Under the pieces are notes generated by a model. The model was not told where the DNA came from. It searched no databases and saw only the letters and a program-made list of their open reading frames with translations. This document shows, one piece after another, positions 1 to 8,333 of a DNA stretch of 16,697 nucleotides. The DNA is from Deltaproteobacteria bacterium. Its GTDB lineage: Bacteria > Desulfobacterota > Desulfobacteria > Desulfobacterales > ETH-SRB1. Numbering within the stretch: the first letter of the stretch is position 1; each line of letters starts with the position of its first letter. Location: contig JAFCZU010000140.1 of assembly GCA_019314185.1 (NCBI GenBank), positions 1-16,697 of the forward strand, written 5' to 3'. Made by a program: the position numbers and the translations under genes.

Positions 1-108
1 CAAGTAATTACTTTACATGGAGTTTTTTCATAACGCAGTTATACATCTATTTTGTAAAATTGAACAAGCCTATAATTGATTTTTGAAGCAGAGGGTCATA
101 TGTCGAAG

Positions 109-652
109 TTATTCATTATTTTGTTTAAGAAACCTTATCTTTTCAATGGGAACTGTTGGGGTATGAACAATGATATGGTTATCTTTTTCAATCTTTACTG
201 TGGTTTTGTCCCACACAGAATACCAGATTCCCACCTGTTTGCCTTCCTGATCCAGGATTAAAGATCCATAAGGGCTGACAGGAAAATCATGAGTCTGGCG
301 CATCCGATCGATCCAGTTTTTTAGCTGTTTGCCGTCAAGATCTATATCTTTCCACAGTTTTGTCACAAGCACATAATTGTTTTTAATTCCAATTACAGCA
401 TTCGGTTCTGTTTCCGTTCCGCTGTAATAATACCTGTAATTATCAAGTATCTTAAAGTTTTCAAAAAGTGTTGTGACATCCCGGCTTTGCTGAAGACATC
501 CATAATTTGATATCAAGTATCTTAAAGTTTTCAAAAAGTGTTGTGACATCCCGGCTTTGCTGAAGACATCCATAATTTGATGCGCAGCCTGAGAAAAACA
601 TAAACGCTATAACAACGGCAATCCTCCATACAATCAAATTAATTATCTTCAT
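109..652 (-). pseudogene. Small lipoprotein gene, frameshifted by a tandem duplication
   Basis: This is one gene split between two frames. The 5' part starts at the ATG at 650-652, with an AGGAA ribosome site about 8 bases upstream. It encodes MKIINLIVWR, a hydrophobic stretch and the lipobox FSGC, so it is a lipoprotein signal peptide with the modified cysteine near residue 22. The 3' part, in another frame, encodes the rest, including LVTKLWKDIDLDGKQLKNW, and ends at the stop at 109-111. A 70-bp exact duplication at 441-580 separates them; 70 is not a multiple of 3. Removing one copy leaves 474 bases, exactly 157 codons plus a stop, in one frame. As it stands, the 5' frame reads through the first copy and ends at a short wrong tail. 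I do not recognise a family for the mature part. The lesion could be a real mutation, a reversible length switch or an assembly error. Confidence 0.85.
441..580. repeat. Perfect 70-bp tandem duplication
   Basis: Positions 441-510 and 511-580 are identical and directly adjacent; the match continues one base into 581. The unit lies wholly inside the lipoprotein gene and encodes the segment NYGCLQQSRDVTTLFENFKI in the normal frame. Perfect identity implies a recent event or an assembly artefact. Slippage or recombination between the copies would restore the gene. Confidence 0.97.
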
Positions 653-708
653 GTGTTTATTTCCTGCAAAGGTCTCAATACACATAAAAAACACTACAAT
701 ATTACCAC

Positions 709-734
709 ATTATAGTCAAACAAAAGCCAGTCAA
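709..734 (-). promoter_or_regulatory. Possible sigma70 promoter of the lipoprotein gene
   Basis: On the minus strand a perfect TATAAT (709-714) is preceded by TTGACT (729-734). The spacer is only 14 bases, shorter than the usual 16-18, so the -35 match may be accidental. The -10 lies about 57 bases upstream of the lipoprotein ATG, a plausible leader length. Confidence 0.35.
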
Positions 735-780
735 AGCAGCAATTGACACATAAAGTCTGGTTTGTTATTCAATAAATATT

Positions 781-800
781 GATGAATTCGTAAAAAGTCG
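781..800. repeat. Degenerate copy of the GATGAATTCG palindrome
   Basis: The 20 bases 781-800 are identical to 2787-2806. Here the right arm is disrupted (CGCGAATTT instead of CGAATTC), so the hairpin seen in the second copy is weakened. It lies about 65 bp downstream of the comM stop. The two copies bracket comM as direct repeats. Confidence 0.7.
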
Positions 801-864
801 CGAATTTAACTTTACCAACGTTCTCTTTCATGATTTTCCGGTATTTTAAAATGAAATATTGTTT

Positions 865-2400
865 TTATGAGAAATGTTTTCCCCTGTCCAGGGATCTATA
901 TTGAATTGCTTCGGAAATATGATCTACCTGGATATCGGATTCGCCTTCAAGATCCGCAATAGTTCGGGAAATCTTCAGTATGCGGTTGTATGCACGGGCC
1001 GAAAGACCCAGCTTGTCTATTGCAGATTCAAGAAGGTTGTATGAGTCATCATCTATTTTACAGTGTTTTTTAATATGTCGGCTGCTCATTTGAGCGTTGG
1101 AGTAAATTTTGGTGTGTTTGAATCTTTCTGACTGGATTATCCTGGCCGCTGTTACCCGCTTACGTATATCTTTAGATGATTCAGCCCTGGCATTTCCCAT
1201 GAGGTTCTTGTATGGAACTGCCGGCACTTCTACATGAATATCTATCCGATCCATCAGAGGTCCGGAAATTTTTGATCTGTACTTGTGGATTTGTGAATAG
1301 GTGCATCTGCATTCGTGCTTTGGATCGGAAAAGTAGCCGCACGGGCATGGATTCATTGCGGCTACAAGCATAAAAGCTGAAGGGTAGGTAATGGTTGAAG
1401 ACGCTCGTGCAATGGTAACCTTAAGATCTTCCAAAGGCTGTCGCAGCACTTCTAACACATGTTTCTTGAATTCCGGCAGTTCATCCAGAAAAAGCACGCC
1501 ATTATGAGCCATACTGACCTCGCCGGGTCTCGGGTTATGACCGCCTCCGATTAAGCCTGCGTCTGATATTGTATGATGGGGAGATCTGAAAGGCCTTTTT
1601 GTTACAATGGCCTGGTTTTTTGAGAGCATTCCAACGACAGAATATATTTTTGTAGTTTCTATTGCTTCATCAAATGATATTGGAGGGAGAATAGTTGGAA
1701 GACGCTTTGTCAGCATGGTCTTGCCTGAGCCAGGAGGGCCGATCATGATAAGGTTGTGACTGCCTGCGGATGCAATTTCCAGCGCGCGTTTTACATGTTC
1801 CTGACCCATGACTTCTGAAAAATCGACTTCAAATCTGTTGCCTTGGTCAAAAATAGTTGAAATATCGGTTTTTGCCGGTTCTATTTGCGAAAAGCCGGTA
1901 AAAAAGTTTACTGTTTGAGATAATGTTTTTACTGGAAGAACAGAAATTCCATTAACTATGGAAGCTTCGTGTCTATTGTCGTATGGGACGACAATTCCGG
2001 TATACCCTGCATTTTTTGCTGCAAGGGCCATAGGAAGAGTGCCATTTACAGGTTTGATGCGGCCGTCAAGTGAAAGCTCACCTAAAATAAGGTAGCTGGA
2101 GGTTATTCCCTTTGGAATAATTCCGGTTGCAGATAATATTCCTAAAGCTATCGGTAGATCAAAACCGGTTCCTTCCTTTTTGATATTGGCGGGCGCTAAA
2201 TTCACAGTTATTCTGTCATCAGGAAATCTATATCCAGAGTTATTAATTGCGGATTTAACCCTTTCTTTGCTCTCTTTTACAGATGCTTCCGGGAGTCCAA
2301 CGGTTGTAAATGTGGGAAGCCCCTGTGCTATATCCACCTCTACTTCCACAAAATACGCGTCTATTCCGATAACAGCACTGCTTAATATTTTTGCTATCAC
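865..2400 (-). CDS. comM: ComM/YifB family Mg-chelatase-like AAA+ ATPase
   Basis: A 511-residue protein of the usual family length. The N-terminal domain (about 1-170) has the S5-like ChlI fold, with [17 protein letters not shown] and a [11 protein letters not shown] segment. The AAA+ core follows: Walker A GPPGSGKT at 221-228, Walker [10 protein letters not shown] at 302-310, and the family cysteine cluster CPCG (352-355) with CRC (364-366). A C-terminal Mg-chelatase helical domain carries the [19 protein letters not shown] segment. Known family role: a hexameric helicase promoting branch migration during recombination in natural transformation (shown for ComM of Vibrio and Haemophilus); despite the name it does not insert magnesium. 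The ATG at 2398-2400 has a strong GAGGAGG site just upstream. Monocistronic here. Whether this organism is competent cannot be judged from the window. Confidence 0.95.
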   Translation of the reverse strand: MIAKILSSAVIGIDAYFVEVEVDIAQGLPTFTTVGLPEASVKESKERVKSAINNSGYRFPDDRITVNLAPANIKKEGTGFDLPIALGILSATGIIPKGITSSYLILGELSLDGRIKPVNGTLPMALAAKNAGYTGIVVPYDNRHEASIVNGISVLPVKTLSQTVNFFTGFSQIEPAKTDISTIFDQGNRFEVDFSEVMGQEHVKRALEIASAGSHNLIMIGPPGSGKTMLTKRLPTILPPISFDEAIETTKIYSVVGMLSKNQAIVTKRPFRSPHHTISDAGLIGGGHNPRPGEVSMAHNGVLFLDELPEFKKHVLEVLRQPLEDLKVTIARASSTITYPSAFMLVAAMNPCPCGYFSDPKHECRCTYSQIHKYRSKISGPLMDRIDIHVEVPAVPYKNLMGNARAESSKDIRKRVTAARIIQSERFKHTKIYSNAQMSSRHIKKHCKIDDDSYNLLESAIDKLGLSARAYNRILKISRTIADLEGESDIQVDHISEAIQYRSLDRGKHFS

Positions 2401-2480
2401 TTTTCCTCCTCAGTCTTTGTTTGCATACTCAATTTGTCAGGTGTTAAATTAAATCTAAAGAGCCAATTCAAAACGCCCCC

Positions 2481-2636
2481 TTTTGTCCAATCTCTGCGTC
2501 AGGTTCAAATTTTGCACGAAGTGAAGCTTTAGCGCTATCCTCGAAATACTCAATGTATTTCTCCGGTTAAAATTTTCGCTTTTCTTGACCTTGGATAAAA
2601 TTGAACATTTTGAAACCGGCTCTAAACTGAGTGATT
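2481..2636. repeat. Dispersed intergenic repeat, copy 1
   Basis: About 156 bp similar to 11833-12010. Shared blocks: a 30-bp left block around CTGCGTCAGGTTCAAAT (about 80% identical), a right block around GGTTAAAATTTTCGC, and an exact AAAATTGAACATTTT. A small hairpin (AAATAC 2544-2549 with GTATTT 2555-2560) sits in the middle and is also present, with a different sequence, in copy 2. The outer ends can pair too (TTTTGTCCAA with TTGGATAAAA). This repeat, the palindrome at 2787 and the heptad hairpin fill the roughly 490 bp between comM and lpxC. Confidence 0.75.
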
Positions 2637-2786
2637 GTTTTACTTGACCTGCGCCAATATCTTGCGCATCAAAGACTTGACACGTTTCGTAAAAGAAAGT
2701 TTTTGATTGATTACTTATTGTATTTACTTTATATAAAAAATTCATCATTATTCATTAAATCAGACTTCTATAGAACTATCAATAGT

Positions 2787-2814
2787 GATGAATTCGTAAA
2801 AAGTCGAATTCATC
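2787..2814. repeat. Perfect 10-bp-arm palindrome (second copy)
   Basis: GATGAATTCG (2787-2796), loop TAAAAAGT, CGAATTCATC (2805-2814): a perfect hairpin upstream of lpxC. Its first 20 bases recur exactly at 781-800. No T tract follows directly, so a simple terminator is not indicated. Confidence 0.8.
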
Positions 2815-2882
2815 AGGTGTTAAGTGTTAGATGTTAAGATAAAACAATTTAATTGTTATATCAGGTTCTTAACACCTAACAC
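2815..2882. repeat. Heptad repeat forming a hairpin in the lpxC leader
   Basis: Three 7-bp units (AGGTGTT, AAGTGTT, AGATGTT) run from 2815 to 2835. The inverse, CTTAACACCTAACAC, lies at 2868-2882. The 15-base arms 2824-2838 and 2868-2882 pair with one mismatch; because of the 7-bp period the right arm can alternatively pair with AGGTGTTAAG at 2815-2824. The loop contains another palindrome, AACAATTTAATTGTT. The structure ends 7 bases before the lpxC ATG, where a ribosome site would be expected, so it could influence lpxC translation. That effect is inferred. Confidence 0.65.
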
Positions 2883-2889
2883 ATATTAT

Positions 2890-3753
2890 ATGCATATAAA
2901 TCAAAGAACTCTTGCAAAACCAATAAAATGCTCAGGCGTAGGTATTCATTCGGGGAAAAAGGTAAATCTGAAAATAAACCCCGCACCGATAAATCATGGC
3001 ATCAAGTTCAAAAGGACAGATCTTCCGGACAGTCCATGCATATCAGCCCATTTTAATATGGTTATAGATACAAGTCTTGCAACCGTTATCGGCTATAATG
3101 GATTTATTGTCTCAACAATAGAGCATCTTATGGCGAGTTTTGCCGGGCTTTCCATCGATAATGCCCTGGTTGAAGTTGATGGTTATGAGATGCCGATCAT
3201 GGATGGAAGCGCTGCTCATTTTACTTCATCAATTATAGCTGCGGGTATAAAGGAGCAGGTAAGTCCGAGGTGTTTTTTTGTTATTAAAAAGCCTATTGAA
3301 CTAAAAGAAAACGGAAAATTTGTCGGCGTATATCCTGAGTCAACATTTAAAATCACATGTACCATTGAGTATGACCATCCTTTGATAAAAAAACAATCCT
3401 ATACCGCGGAAATGTCGGATAAAGTCTTTGAGCATGAAATATGCAGAGCCAGAACTTTTGGTTTTTTAAATGATTATGAAAACCTCAAACTTTATGGTCT
3501 TGCCCGTGGAGGATCTCTCGATAATGTTATTGTAATCGATAAAGATGGAATTCTTAATAAAGATGGTTTGCGTTACAAAGATGAGTTTGTGCGCCATAAA
3601 ATTCTCGATTCTATTGGCGATTTTTCCCTTCTTGGAATGCCGATTTTAGGTCACATTGTATTGAACAAATCCGGCCATTTTTTTAATCATGCCTTTCTTG
3701 AAAAATTCTTTGTTCAAAAAGAATCATGGGAGACGCGTATAATTTCCAGATAA
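2890..3753 (+). CDS. lpxC: UDP-3-O-acyl-N-acetylglucosamine deacetylase
   Basis: Zinc-dependent cytoplasmic deacetylase that carries out the committed step of lipid A synthesis. From the ATG at 2890 it is 287 residues (E. coli about 305). It begins MHINQRTLAKPIKCSGVGIH, the normal family N-terminus, so an in-frame ATG at 2824 inside the leader hairpin is rejected as start. Zinc ligands are H79 (STIEHL) and H236/D240 (HKILD); E78 and H263 (SGHFFNH) match the general base and catalytic histidine. GLARGGSLDNVIV is also characteristic. No Shine-Dalgarno sequence precedes the ATG; instead a hairpin ends 7 bases upstream. It is the first gene of a plus-strand cluster with DUF4390, ntrY and ntrX, so lipid A synthesis and an envelope-facing sensor may be co-transcribed. 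Confidence 0.96.
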   Translation: MHINQRTLAKPIKCSGVGIHSGKKVNLKINPAPINHGIKFKRTDLPDSPCISAHFNMVIDTSLATVIGYNGFIVSTIEHLMASFAGLSIDNALVEVDGYEMPIMDGSAAHFTSSIIAAGIKEQVSPRCFFVIKKPIELKENGKFVGVYPESTFKITCTIEYDHPLIKKQSYTAEMSDKVFEHEICRARTFGFLNDYENLKLYGLARGGSLDNVIVIDKDGILNKDGLRYKDEFVRHKILDSIGDFSLLGMPILGHIVLNKSGHFFNHAFLEKFFVQKESWETRIISR

Positions 3754-3799
3754 GTCACCAGGACGTCAGACATTCTGCGGTTCAGACAAAATACTCATA

Positions 3800-4372
3800 A
3801 TGATGATATCACCAACTAAATTCAAAACGTTTATTATGCTCTTTTGCATGATGTTTTTATTGCAACATCCGGCTTTTGCGTCTGATGTAAAGCTGGCAAA
3901 TATCATTGTCACCAACACACGTGATGATCTTCTGGTTTATCTGACAGTTGAGGGGGCTTTTAGTGAAAAAATTAAAAAGGCTGTTTTAAATGGTGTGCCT
4001 GCCGATTTTTCATTTTATATTAATCTGTATCAAATTCGTAATTGGTGGATAGATAAACAAATAGCCTGTCTAAAAATAACCAACACGATTAAATACAATA
4101 ACCTGAAAAAAGAATTTCATGTTAAGCGGTCGTGGGAAAGCGACAAGACAATTGTTGCAAAAACTTTTGAGGAAGCTCAGAAGCTGATGTCTGAAATTGA
4201 CAGTATGAAAATTATTCCGCTCAGCAGTCTGGAAAAAGACGAGCGATATCAAATAAGAACTAAGGCTGAGATCGGAAAACTAACCCTTCCCTTTTATCTG
4301 CACCATGTCCTGTTTTTTATTTCTTTATGGGATGTTGATACCGATTGGTATACAATAGATTTTATTTATTAG
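3800..4372 (+). CDS. DUF4390 family secreted protein
   Basis: A 190-residue protein with a signal peptide: a short charged start, a hydrophobic run (about 9-24) and a likely cleavage site after AFA (about residue 27). The mature part, VKLANIIVTNTRDDLLVYLT to a C-terminal DTDWYTIDFIY, matches my recollection of DUF4390, a family of unknown function commonly encoded directly upstream of ntrY. It should act in the periplasm. It lies 46 bp after lpxC and 21 bp before ntrY, consistent with an operon. Its conserved position suggests a partner or modulator of the sensor kinase, but nothing in the sequence proves this. There is no clear ribosome site before the ATG at 3800; a second ATG follows at once and either could be used. 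Confidence 0.85.
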   Translation: MMISPTKFKTFIMLFCMMFLLQHPAFASDVKLANIIVTNTRDDLLVYLTVEGAFSEKIKKAVLNGVPADFSFYINLYQIRNWWIDKQIACLKITNTIKYNNLKKEFHVKRSWESDKTIVAKTFEEAQKLMSEIDSMKIIPLSSLEKDERYQIRTKAEIGKLTLPFYLHHVLFFISLWDVDTDWYTIDFIY

Positions 4373-4393
4373 AATCTTCTTCCGACGACTATT

Positions 4394-6628
4394 ATGAGCA
4401 ATAACATATTTAAAAGCCCAAAATCTATTATCTCAGAAAAAGAACGTAAAAAACGTAAGCGTGAACGGATACTGATAGTTGTAATAATCGCTGTAATCGC
4501 CATTCTGACTTATATTGAGAACAGGATAATATATTTTGGAACTGATATCCCTGTTTCCAATACGATATTGATGTTCATACTGATAAACATCAATCTACTG
4601 CTGCTTATCCTGTTAATATTCCTTGTGTTTAGAAATCTGGTAAAGCTGCTTTATGATAGAAAGCGTAAAGTAATGGGGGCAAAGCTCCGCACCAGGCTTA
4701 CACTGGCATTTATAGCTTTGACACTTTTGCCTACAATAATACTTTTTTTCTTTTCCATTAACTTTATTACAACAAGCATTGAGTTTTGGTTTAATGTTCC
4801 GGTAGAACAGGCGCTTGAAAACTCCCTGCTTGTTGGAAGAGATGTATATAAACATGCCGAGGGGAATAACAGATTTTTTCTCAAAAGGATTGCATATCAG
4901 ATAAAAACAAAAAAACTTTTAGACGCAAAAAAAAGGAAAGCGCTTTCCCGCTATGTCCAGATTGTTCAGCGTGCATTTAATATTCATGCTGTTGAAGTGT
5001 ATGATGTAAATTCAAATCGTCTGACATTTGCCCTTGCTCCGGAACTTGAAGATAAGCCCTTTAAGGTCGTTTCTGCCGGTAATTTTCAAAAAGAGATGGA
5101 GTCAAAAGAAGTCAGATCAATATATGAAAAAATATCGGCAGGTGAGCTTATAAGAACTATTGCAACCGTTCCCTTTGGGGTAAGATACAAAGATGCTGAA
5201 GCGTTTGTGGTGTCAACCGTTTTGATTCCTCTGGATCTTTCTGAAAACATGGCGTCTATTTCAAGGGGAGTTGAAGAATACCAACAGATGAAACTTCTTA
5301 AGAAACCGATCCAGGTTACATATTTAATAACACTTTCAATGGTGGCGCTATTGGTTGTATTTTGCGCAATATGGTTTGGTTTTCATCTGGCGAAATCAAT
5401 TACTATTCCGATAATGGAGCTTGCTGAAGGAACTCGCAGGATTGCGGAAGGAGATTTGGAATTCAGGATTTCTATGGTTGCTGATGATGAAATCGGCAGT
5501 CTTGTCGATTCATTTAACAAGATGACACTGGATCTGCAAATCAGTAGAGAGCAGCTGGAACTTTCAGCAAAGACACTTCGTGAACAGAATGTCGAGATTG
5601 AAGAAAGACGGCGGTATATGGAGATAGTGTTAAAGAATATTTCCGCCGGTGTAATAACTCTTGGCGCAACTGGATTGGTAACAACGATTAACAGGTCCGC
5701 TGAAAAGATGCTTAATCTTCGTTCAGAGGGTATCCTGAATAAAAGCTATAAGAATCTGTTGCAGGGACAGCATTTGAACCTTGCAACGGAAATAATAGAT
5801 AATATCGCGAGTTCACAGAAGGATGATATAAGGTTTCCGTTAAGATCAATAATTGCAGGATGCTCACGGAGCTTTATGCTGCATGTTAATGCGCTGAAAG
5901 ATGATACAGAGCGGCACATGGGTATTGTAATGGTCTTAGACGATCTTACAGAACTGGAAAAGGCTCAGCGTATGGTTGCCTGGCGTGAGGTTGCGCGCAG
6001 GATTGCACATGAAGTGAAAAATCCTTTAACTCCGATAACTCTCTCAGCTCAGCGTCTTAAAAGAAAGTATTCAGAGCGTATTCACGAATCTGTTTTTGAT
6101 GAGTGTGTCCGCATGATTATTGATCATGTAGATATGATTCGAAATCTCGTAAATGAGTTTTCGGCCTTTGCCAGATTCCCAACAGCTAACCCTGAGCCAT
6201 GCGATTTGCCCCCGATAATTGAAGAAACCGTGGCTCTTTACAAAGAGGGGTATCAAAATATTAATTTTGAAATCAAAATCCCGGATAAAATTCCGATTCT
6301 TAATATTGATCGACATCAAATCAAGCAGGCTATGATTAATCTTTTTGAAAACGCAATTGCATCGATAAAAAAACAGGGCAACATTAATATTACTATAAAC
6401 CATGATCCTATTCTAAAGATGGTTCGGATAGAGATTTCGGATGACGGTGCTGGTATTTCAGACGAAGACAAGACACATCTTTTTGAGCCTTATTTTTCCA
6501 CCAAAAAGGCTGGTATGGGTTTAGGACTGACTATAGTTAATACGATTATTGCGGATCATAATGGTATGATACGCGCACAAGACAACCAGCCTCATGGGGC
6601 AAAATTTGTTATCGAGTTGCCGGTGTAA
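4394..6628 (+). CDS. ntrY: NtrY-type membrane sensor histidine kinase
   Basis: A 744-residue kinase with the NtrY layout. Three membrane segments lie at about 25-45, 57-79 and 101-124. An extracytoplasmic sensor region (about 130-305) follows, then a fourth membrane segment (307-330), HAMP (330-383), PAS (about 405-515), the HisKA box with phospho-acceptor H539 (RIAHEVKNPLTPITL), and an ATPase domain with N box N653, DDGAGI 683-688 and GMGLGL 707-712. All catalytic motifs are intact. It should phosphorylate NtrX, encoded 200 bp downstream. In alphaproteobacteria NtrYX affects nitrogen, redox and envelope traits; the signal here is unknown, and linkage to lpxC makes an envelope signal attractive. 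The ATG at 4394 follows a 21-bp gap without a recognisable ribosome site. Confidence 0.95.
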   Translation: MSNNIFKSPKSIISEKERKKRKRERILIVVIIAVIAILTYIENRIIYFGTDIPVSNTILMFILININLLLLILLIFLVFRNLVKLLYDRKRKVMGAKLRTRLTLAFIALTLLPTIILFFFSINFITTSIEFWFNVPVEQALENSLLVGRDVYKHAEGNNRFFLKRIAYQIKTKKLLDAKKRKALSRYVQIVQRAFNIHAVEVYDVNSNRLTFALAPELEDKPFKVVSAGNFQKEMESKEVRSIYEKISAGELIRTIATVPFGVRYKDAEAFVVSTVLIPLDLSENMASISRGVEEYQQMKLLKKPIQVTYLITLSMVALLVVFCAIWFGFHLAKSITIPIMELAEGTRRIAEGDLEFRISMVADDEIGSLVDSFNKMTLDLQISREQLELSAKTLREQNVEIEERRRYMEIVLKNISAGVITLGATGLVTTINRSAEKMLNLRSEGILNKSYKNLLQGQHLNLATEIIDNIASSQKDDIRFPLRSIIAGCSRSFMLHVNALKDDTERHMGIVMVLDDLTELEKAQRMVAWREVARRIAHEVKNPLTPITLSAQRLKRKYSERIHESVFDECVRMIIDHVDMIRNLVNEFSAFARFPTANPEPCDLPPIIEETVALYKEGYQNINFEIKIPDKIPILNIDRHQIKQAMINLFENAIASIKKQGNINITINHDPILKMVRIEISDDGAGISDEDKTHLFEPYFSTKKAGMGLGLTIVNTIIADHNGMIRAQDNQPHGAKFVIELPV

Positions 6629-6634
6629 GGATTA

Positions 6635-6697
6635 GAGGTCGGAGGTCAGGGTTCGGGGATCAGGAGCCGGATGTCAGAGATCGGAAGTCGGAGGTAG
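6635..6697. repeat. Nine tandem heptads, consensus GAGGTCR
   Basis: Read in steps of seven from 6635: GAGGTCG, GAGGTCA, GGGTTCG, GGGATCA, GGAGCCG, GATGTCA, GAGATCG, GAAGTCG, GAGGTAG. The patch starts 6 bases after the ntrY stop. It runs into a small inverted repeat (GGGG TCGG CCCC, about 6697-6708) and a segment resembling half of the GTAGGGGCGGG-type palindrome found at 12711. It fills part of the 200-bp ntrY-ntrX gap; the remainder, up to the ntrX ribosome site, shows nothing I recognise. Confidence 0.85.
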
Positions 6698-6828
6698 GGG
6701 TCGGCCCCTGTGCCTGCCCAATTCACTTAATAATTGCAGATCATTTCCAGAATGAGTCGGCAGGATCAAAAAGATTCAATGGGTTAGTGATCTGAATCGA
6801 GTAATTCTCAATATAGGAGTTAAAGCAT

Positions 6829-8181
6829 ATGTTTCCATCTATTTTAATTGTTGATGATGAGCCTTCCATACTTCAGTCTCTTGGAGGCCTTCTTTCTGAT
6901 GAAGGTTTTGAAGTTATAATAGCCAGCAACGGATACGAGGCATTGAAGATAATCGCAACAGAATCTCCTGATCTTGTTTTACTTGATATATGGATGCCTG
7001 GAATTGACGGTATCGAAACTTTAAAGGAGATCAAAAAGGATAACGCATTTATCCAGGTAATAATAATATCAGGACACGGGACAATAGAAACCGCTGTTAA
7101 AGCCACAAAGCTTGGCGCATTCGATGTAATTGAAAAACCGCTTTCAATAGATAAAGTTATAGTTGCTATTAACAATGCGCTTAATTTCAGGAGGCTTGAA
7201 GAAGAGAACAGATATTTGAGAAAAAAGACTCTGGAAAAACATGCGATAAATGGAAATAGTCAACCTGCTCTGGATCTTAAAAAGCAGTTAGCGGTTGCAG
7301 CGCCAACAGAAGCCTGGATCCTTATAACCGGAGAAAACGGGACAGGCAAAGAGCTTGTAGCCCGCACCATTCATAACTTTAGCTCCAGAGCAGATCAACC
7401 TCTTATTGATGTAAGTTGTGCCGCAATCCCTGAGGAATTTATTGAAAGCGAGCTATTCGGTCATGAAAAGGGAGCTTTTACAGAAGCGACTACAAAGAAA
7501 AGAGGCAAGTTCGAATTGGCAAATAAGGGGACAATCTTTTTTGATGAAATAGGAGATATGAGTTTAATGACTCAGGCCAAGCTTCTCCGAGTACTACAGG
7601 AACAGAAATTCCAGCGAGTTGGAGGAGGCAGGACATTAAGTGTTAATGTCAGGGTAATAGCGGCCAGCAACAAGGATCTCGAAAAAGAGATTGAGAAAGG
7701 CAGATTTCGAGAGGATCTTTACTACCGGTTGAATGTTGTACCTATAAAAGTCCCAAGCTTGAGGGATCGCGCTGAAGATATTCCGTTTCTTGTAACAGCA
7801 TTTCTTGAGCAAAGTGCGACACAGAATCGAAGCAAAAGGAAGGAAATAACTCAGAAAGCACTCGACCTCTTATGCAATTATGCATGGCCGGGGAATGTAA
7901 GGGAACTTAAAAATTTGGTAGAACGACTGGCAATAATGGCAGGGAAAGACATTGTCGATGTTGCCGATATTCCTGCTCCATATAATTCAAGTGTCGGCGA
8001 TGGCATGGAGTCGATTAAAACGGAGCTTTTTTTAATCGATGACTTCAAGAGAGCTGTCGAGCTTTTTGAAAAAGCATTTATTAAAAGGAAGTTATTGCAA
8101 TATAATAACAATATTACTAAAACAGCCGAAGCAATTGGTCTTAAGCGGGGTTATTTATCTGGAAAGCTGAAAAAAATGTAA
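6829..8181 (+). CDS. ntrX: NtrX-type response regulator with variant GAFTGA loop
   Basis: A 450-residue regulator with three domains. The receiver (1-120) has phospho-acceptor D53 (LLDIWMPGIDG). The sigma54-type AAA+ domain has Walker A GENGTGKE at 168-175 and Walker B IFFDE at 236-240. A short C-terminal Fis-type helix-turn-helix (about 420-450) reads ITKTAEAIGLKRGYLSGKLK. It is the expected partner of NtrY. Two oddities: the sigma54-contact loop reads GAFTEA (215-220) instead of GAFTGA, and the recognition helix KRGYLSGKLK departs from the common ERSHLHRKIK form and ends a few residues early. It may therefore work poorly with sigma54, or not through it. The start at 6829 has a good AGGAG site 9 bases upstream. 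The gene converges on the MBL gene; the 150-bp gap contains no convincing terminator. Confidence 0.93.
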   Translation: MFPSILIVDDEPSILQSLGGLLSDEGFEVIIASNGYEALKIIATESPDLVLLDIWMPGIDGIETLKEIKKDNAFIQVIIISGHGTIETAVKATKLGAFDVIEKPLSIDKVIVAINNALNFRRLEEENRYLRKKTLEKHAINGNSQPALDLKKQLAVAAPTEAWILITGENGTGKELVARTIHNFSSRADQPLIDVSCAAIPEEFIESELFGHEKGAFTEATTKKRGKFELANKGTIFFDEIGDMSLMTQAKLLRVLQEQKFQRVGGGRTLSVNVRVIAASNKDLEKEIEKGRFREDLYYRLNVVPIKVPSLRDRAEDIPFLVTAFLEQSATQNRSKRKEITQKALDLLCNYAWPGNVRELKNLVERLAIMAGKDIVDVADIPAPYNSSVGDGMESIKTELFLIDDFKRAVELFEKAFIKRKLLQYNNNITKTAEAIGLKRGYLSGKLKKM

Positions 8182-8333
8182 CAATTTACCGCATTGAAAA
8201 TCTTACTATTTTTTCAAAAAGCTAAAGTTTTACAAAAAACAAATTGATAATGGGGGCTTTTTTAGCAGACTTAGTTATCTTTATAAATTTTCCACTCAAT
8301 ATCAAGCTGTGAGCTGTTTTTTCCTTTTTTCAT

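Noticed and set aside
441..580. CRISPR-like array
   Set aside because: Only two directly adjacent copies with no spacers; it is a tandem duplication. No other spaced repeat series was seen in the window.
461..694. Separate 77-residue lipoprotein gene and a separate 154-residue gene
   Set aside because: The two frames share the duplicated segment and join exactly when one 70-bp copy is removed, so they are one broken gene.
2455..2748. 97-codon minus-strand open frame upstream of comM
   Set aside because: It spans dispersed repeat copy 1; the related copy at 11833 is not open in the same way, the protein is low-complexity with no recognisable domain, and there is no ribosome site.
2824..2892. 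Upstream ATG as the lpxC start
   Set aside because: It would add 22 residues encoded by the heptad hairpin and not found in LpxC; the ATG at 2890 gives the family N-terminus.
6629..6828. Sigma54 promoter driving ntrX or neighbouring genes
   Set aside because: No TGGCAC-N5-TTGCA-like pair was found in this gap or the other intergenic gaps.
8182..8333. Terminator between ntrX and the MBL gene
   Set aside because: Only a 4-bp stem (AGCT GTG AGCT) before a T run was found; too weak to call.
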